Below, piece by piece: positions 5,134-6,017 of a DNA stretch of 6,017 bases. Position 1 is the stretch's first letter. Each line of letters starts with the position of its first letter. The notes below the pieces were generated by a model. The model did not search any database and was not told where the DNA came from. It saw only the letters and a list, made by a program, of their open reading frames with translations. The DNA is from an uncultured Eubacteriales bacterium. GTDB lineage: Bacteria > Bacillota > Clostridia > Oscillospirales > Oscillospiraceae. Made by a program: the position numbers and the translations under genes. The stretch lies in the NCBI GenBank assembly GCA_900321335.1, contig ONVR01000132.1, forward strand, positions 1 through 6,017, in the 5' to 3' direction.

Positions 5134-6017
5134 ATGGAAGAAAAAGCATTGACCGGAAAGCTCTATGACATTCAGGGCTTTTCCGTCCAGGACGGACCCG
5201 GCGTGCGGACAACGGCGTTTCTCAAAGGATGTCCGCTGCACTGTCCCTGGTGCCACAGCCCGGAGTCCCAGGCCTTTTATCCCCAGCTGAGCTGGATCTC
5301 CATGCGCTGCCAGGGCACAGAGCTGTGCAAGTCCCGCTGCATCAAGGCCTGCACCAAGGGCGCTCTGGAGTTGGGGGAGACGCGCCTGGACGCCAAGACC
5401 CAGCAGCCCCTGCAGATGGTCCACGTCAAACGGGACCTGTGCGACAACTGCGGTGACTGCGCGGAGGTGTGCTATCCCAACGCTCTGTACATCTGCGGCA
5501 AGGACTACACTGTGGACGAGCTTTGCGCCCGGCTGCTCCAGGACAAGATGTTCTATGAGACCTCCGGGGGCGGCGTGACCATCTCCGGCGGGGAGGCTCT
5601 GTGTCAGGTGGACTTCGTGGTGGAGGTCCTCAAACGCATGAAGGCCGAGGGGATCCACACGGCGCTGGATACCACGGGCTTTGCCTCCTGGGAGACGGTG
5701 GAGAAGGTGATCCCCTATGTGGATCTGTTCCTGTATGACCTAAAGCACATGGACAGCGAAAAGCATAAGATGATGGTGGGAGTACCCAACGAGCCGATCC
5801 TGGACAATGCGAAAAAGCTGGCCGCTGCCGGCGCCAAGATGCAGATCCGCATTCCTGTGATCCCCATGTTCAACAACGACGAGGAGAATATCCGCAAAAC
5901 GGCGGAATTCTGCATGGAGCTCGGTGACGCGGTGGAGGTGGTACAGCTGCTGCCCTACCACAATCTGGGAGTGACCAAGTATCTGCGCATCAGCGACAAA
6001 CCCATTGCCGAGGCCAC
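5134..6017 (+). CDS. Glycyl radical enzyme activase (radical SAM), 3' end outside the window
   Basis: The 294 residues seen, without a stop, are nearly the whole of a protein that is usually about 300 residues. It cleaves S-adenosylmethionine reductively to abstract hydrogen from the partner's glycine, here presumably Gly802. The N-terminal IQGFSVQDGPGVRTTAFLKG leads into the radical SAM motif CPLHCPWC (Cys33, Cys37, Cys40; CX3CX2C). A ferredoxin-like insert follows with two Cys sets: Cys59, 65, 69, 73 (CX5CX3CX3C) and Cys103, 106, 109, 113 (CX2CX2CX3C). The SAM-binding segment GGGVTISGGEAL is at 145-156, then DLFLYDLKHMD, QIRIPVIPMFN and QLLPYHNLG, all typical of activases. The two-cluster insert is found in activases of the eliminase and decarboxylase branches and is absent from pyruvate formate-lyase activase. 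It lies 97 bases after the enzyme gene and probably shares its promoter. Confidence 0.96.
   Translation, partial: MEEKALTGKLYDIQGFSVQDGPGVRTTAFLKGCPLHCPWCHSPESQAFYPQLSWISMRCQGTELCKSRCIKACTKGALELGETRLDAKTQQPLQMVHVKRDLCDNCGDCAEVCYPNALYICGKDYTVDELCARLLQDKMFYETSGGGVTISGGEALCQVDFVVEVLKRMKAEGIHTALDTTGFASWETVEKVIPYVDLFLYDLKHMDSEKHKMMVGVPNEPILDNAKKLAAAGAKMQIRIPVIPMFNNDEENIRKTAEFCMELGDAVEVVQLLPYHNLGVTKYLRISDKPIAEA

Overview
The window is GC-rich (about 60 percent by eye) and reads like the chromosome of a strictly anaerobic, gut-type clostridium. An Oscillospiraceae/Ruminococcaceae relative is my best guess. Grounds are strong AGGAGG-type ribosome binding sites, a near-consensus sigma-A-type promoter, GC-ending codons, and an oxygen-sensitive glycyl radical enzyme with its activase. 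The taxon is inferred from style only.

Layout, left to right. (1) Bases 1-743 carry the end of a probable operon: the last codons of an unidentified upstream gene (stop at 78-80), then a complete ABC transporter ATPase of the MacB/LolD/FtsE type. (2) A 12-bp hairpin at 755-784, with T-rich runs on both sides, sits in the 53-base gap between this gene and the convergent next one and should end transcription in both directions. (3) Bases 797-2248, minus strand, encode an FAD-dependent oxidoreductase (PF12831-like) with a complete N-terminal Rossmann fold. (4) The divergent intergenic region 2249-2555 (307 bases, no gene) holds a promoter for each side. The rightward one is an excellent extended -10 promoter and is bracketed by a perfect 10-bp inverted repeat. 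(5) Bases 2556-5036 encode a full-length 826-residue glycyl radical enzyme with catalytic Cys441, Glu443 and glycyl-radical Gly802. (6) A 97-base gap contains two adjacent hairpins without a U-tract. (7) From 5134 off the right edge runs the matching radical-SAM activase with a two-cluster ferredoxin insert.

How the parts fit: the activase uses S-adenosylmethionine and its [4Fe-4S] cluster to make the glycyl radical on Gly802. That radical is relayed to Cys441 for substrate chemistry. The general features point to the eliminase branch (GCVEP loop) rather than pyruvate formate-lyase. However, the loop after the catalytic Cys-x-Glu lacks signatures I know from choline lyase, glycerol/propanediol dehydratase and hydroxyphenylacetate decarboxylase, so the substrate is unknown. 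The divergent flavoprotein may act on the same compound or its product, but only its position suggests this. The ABC ATPase unit is separated by a terminator and is probably unrelated.

The most interesting points are the possibly uncharacterised glycyl radical enzyme/activase pair and its divergent flavoprotein, and the inverted repeat around the enzyme's promoter.
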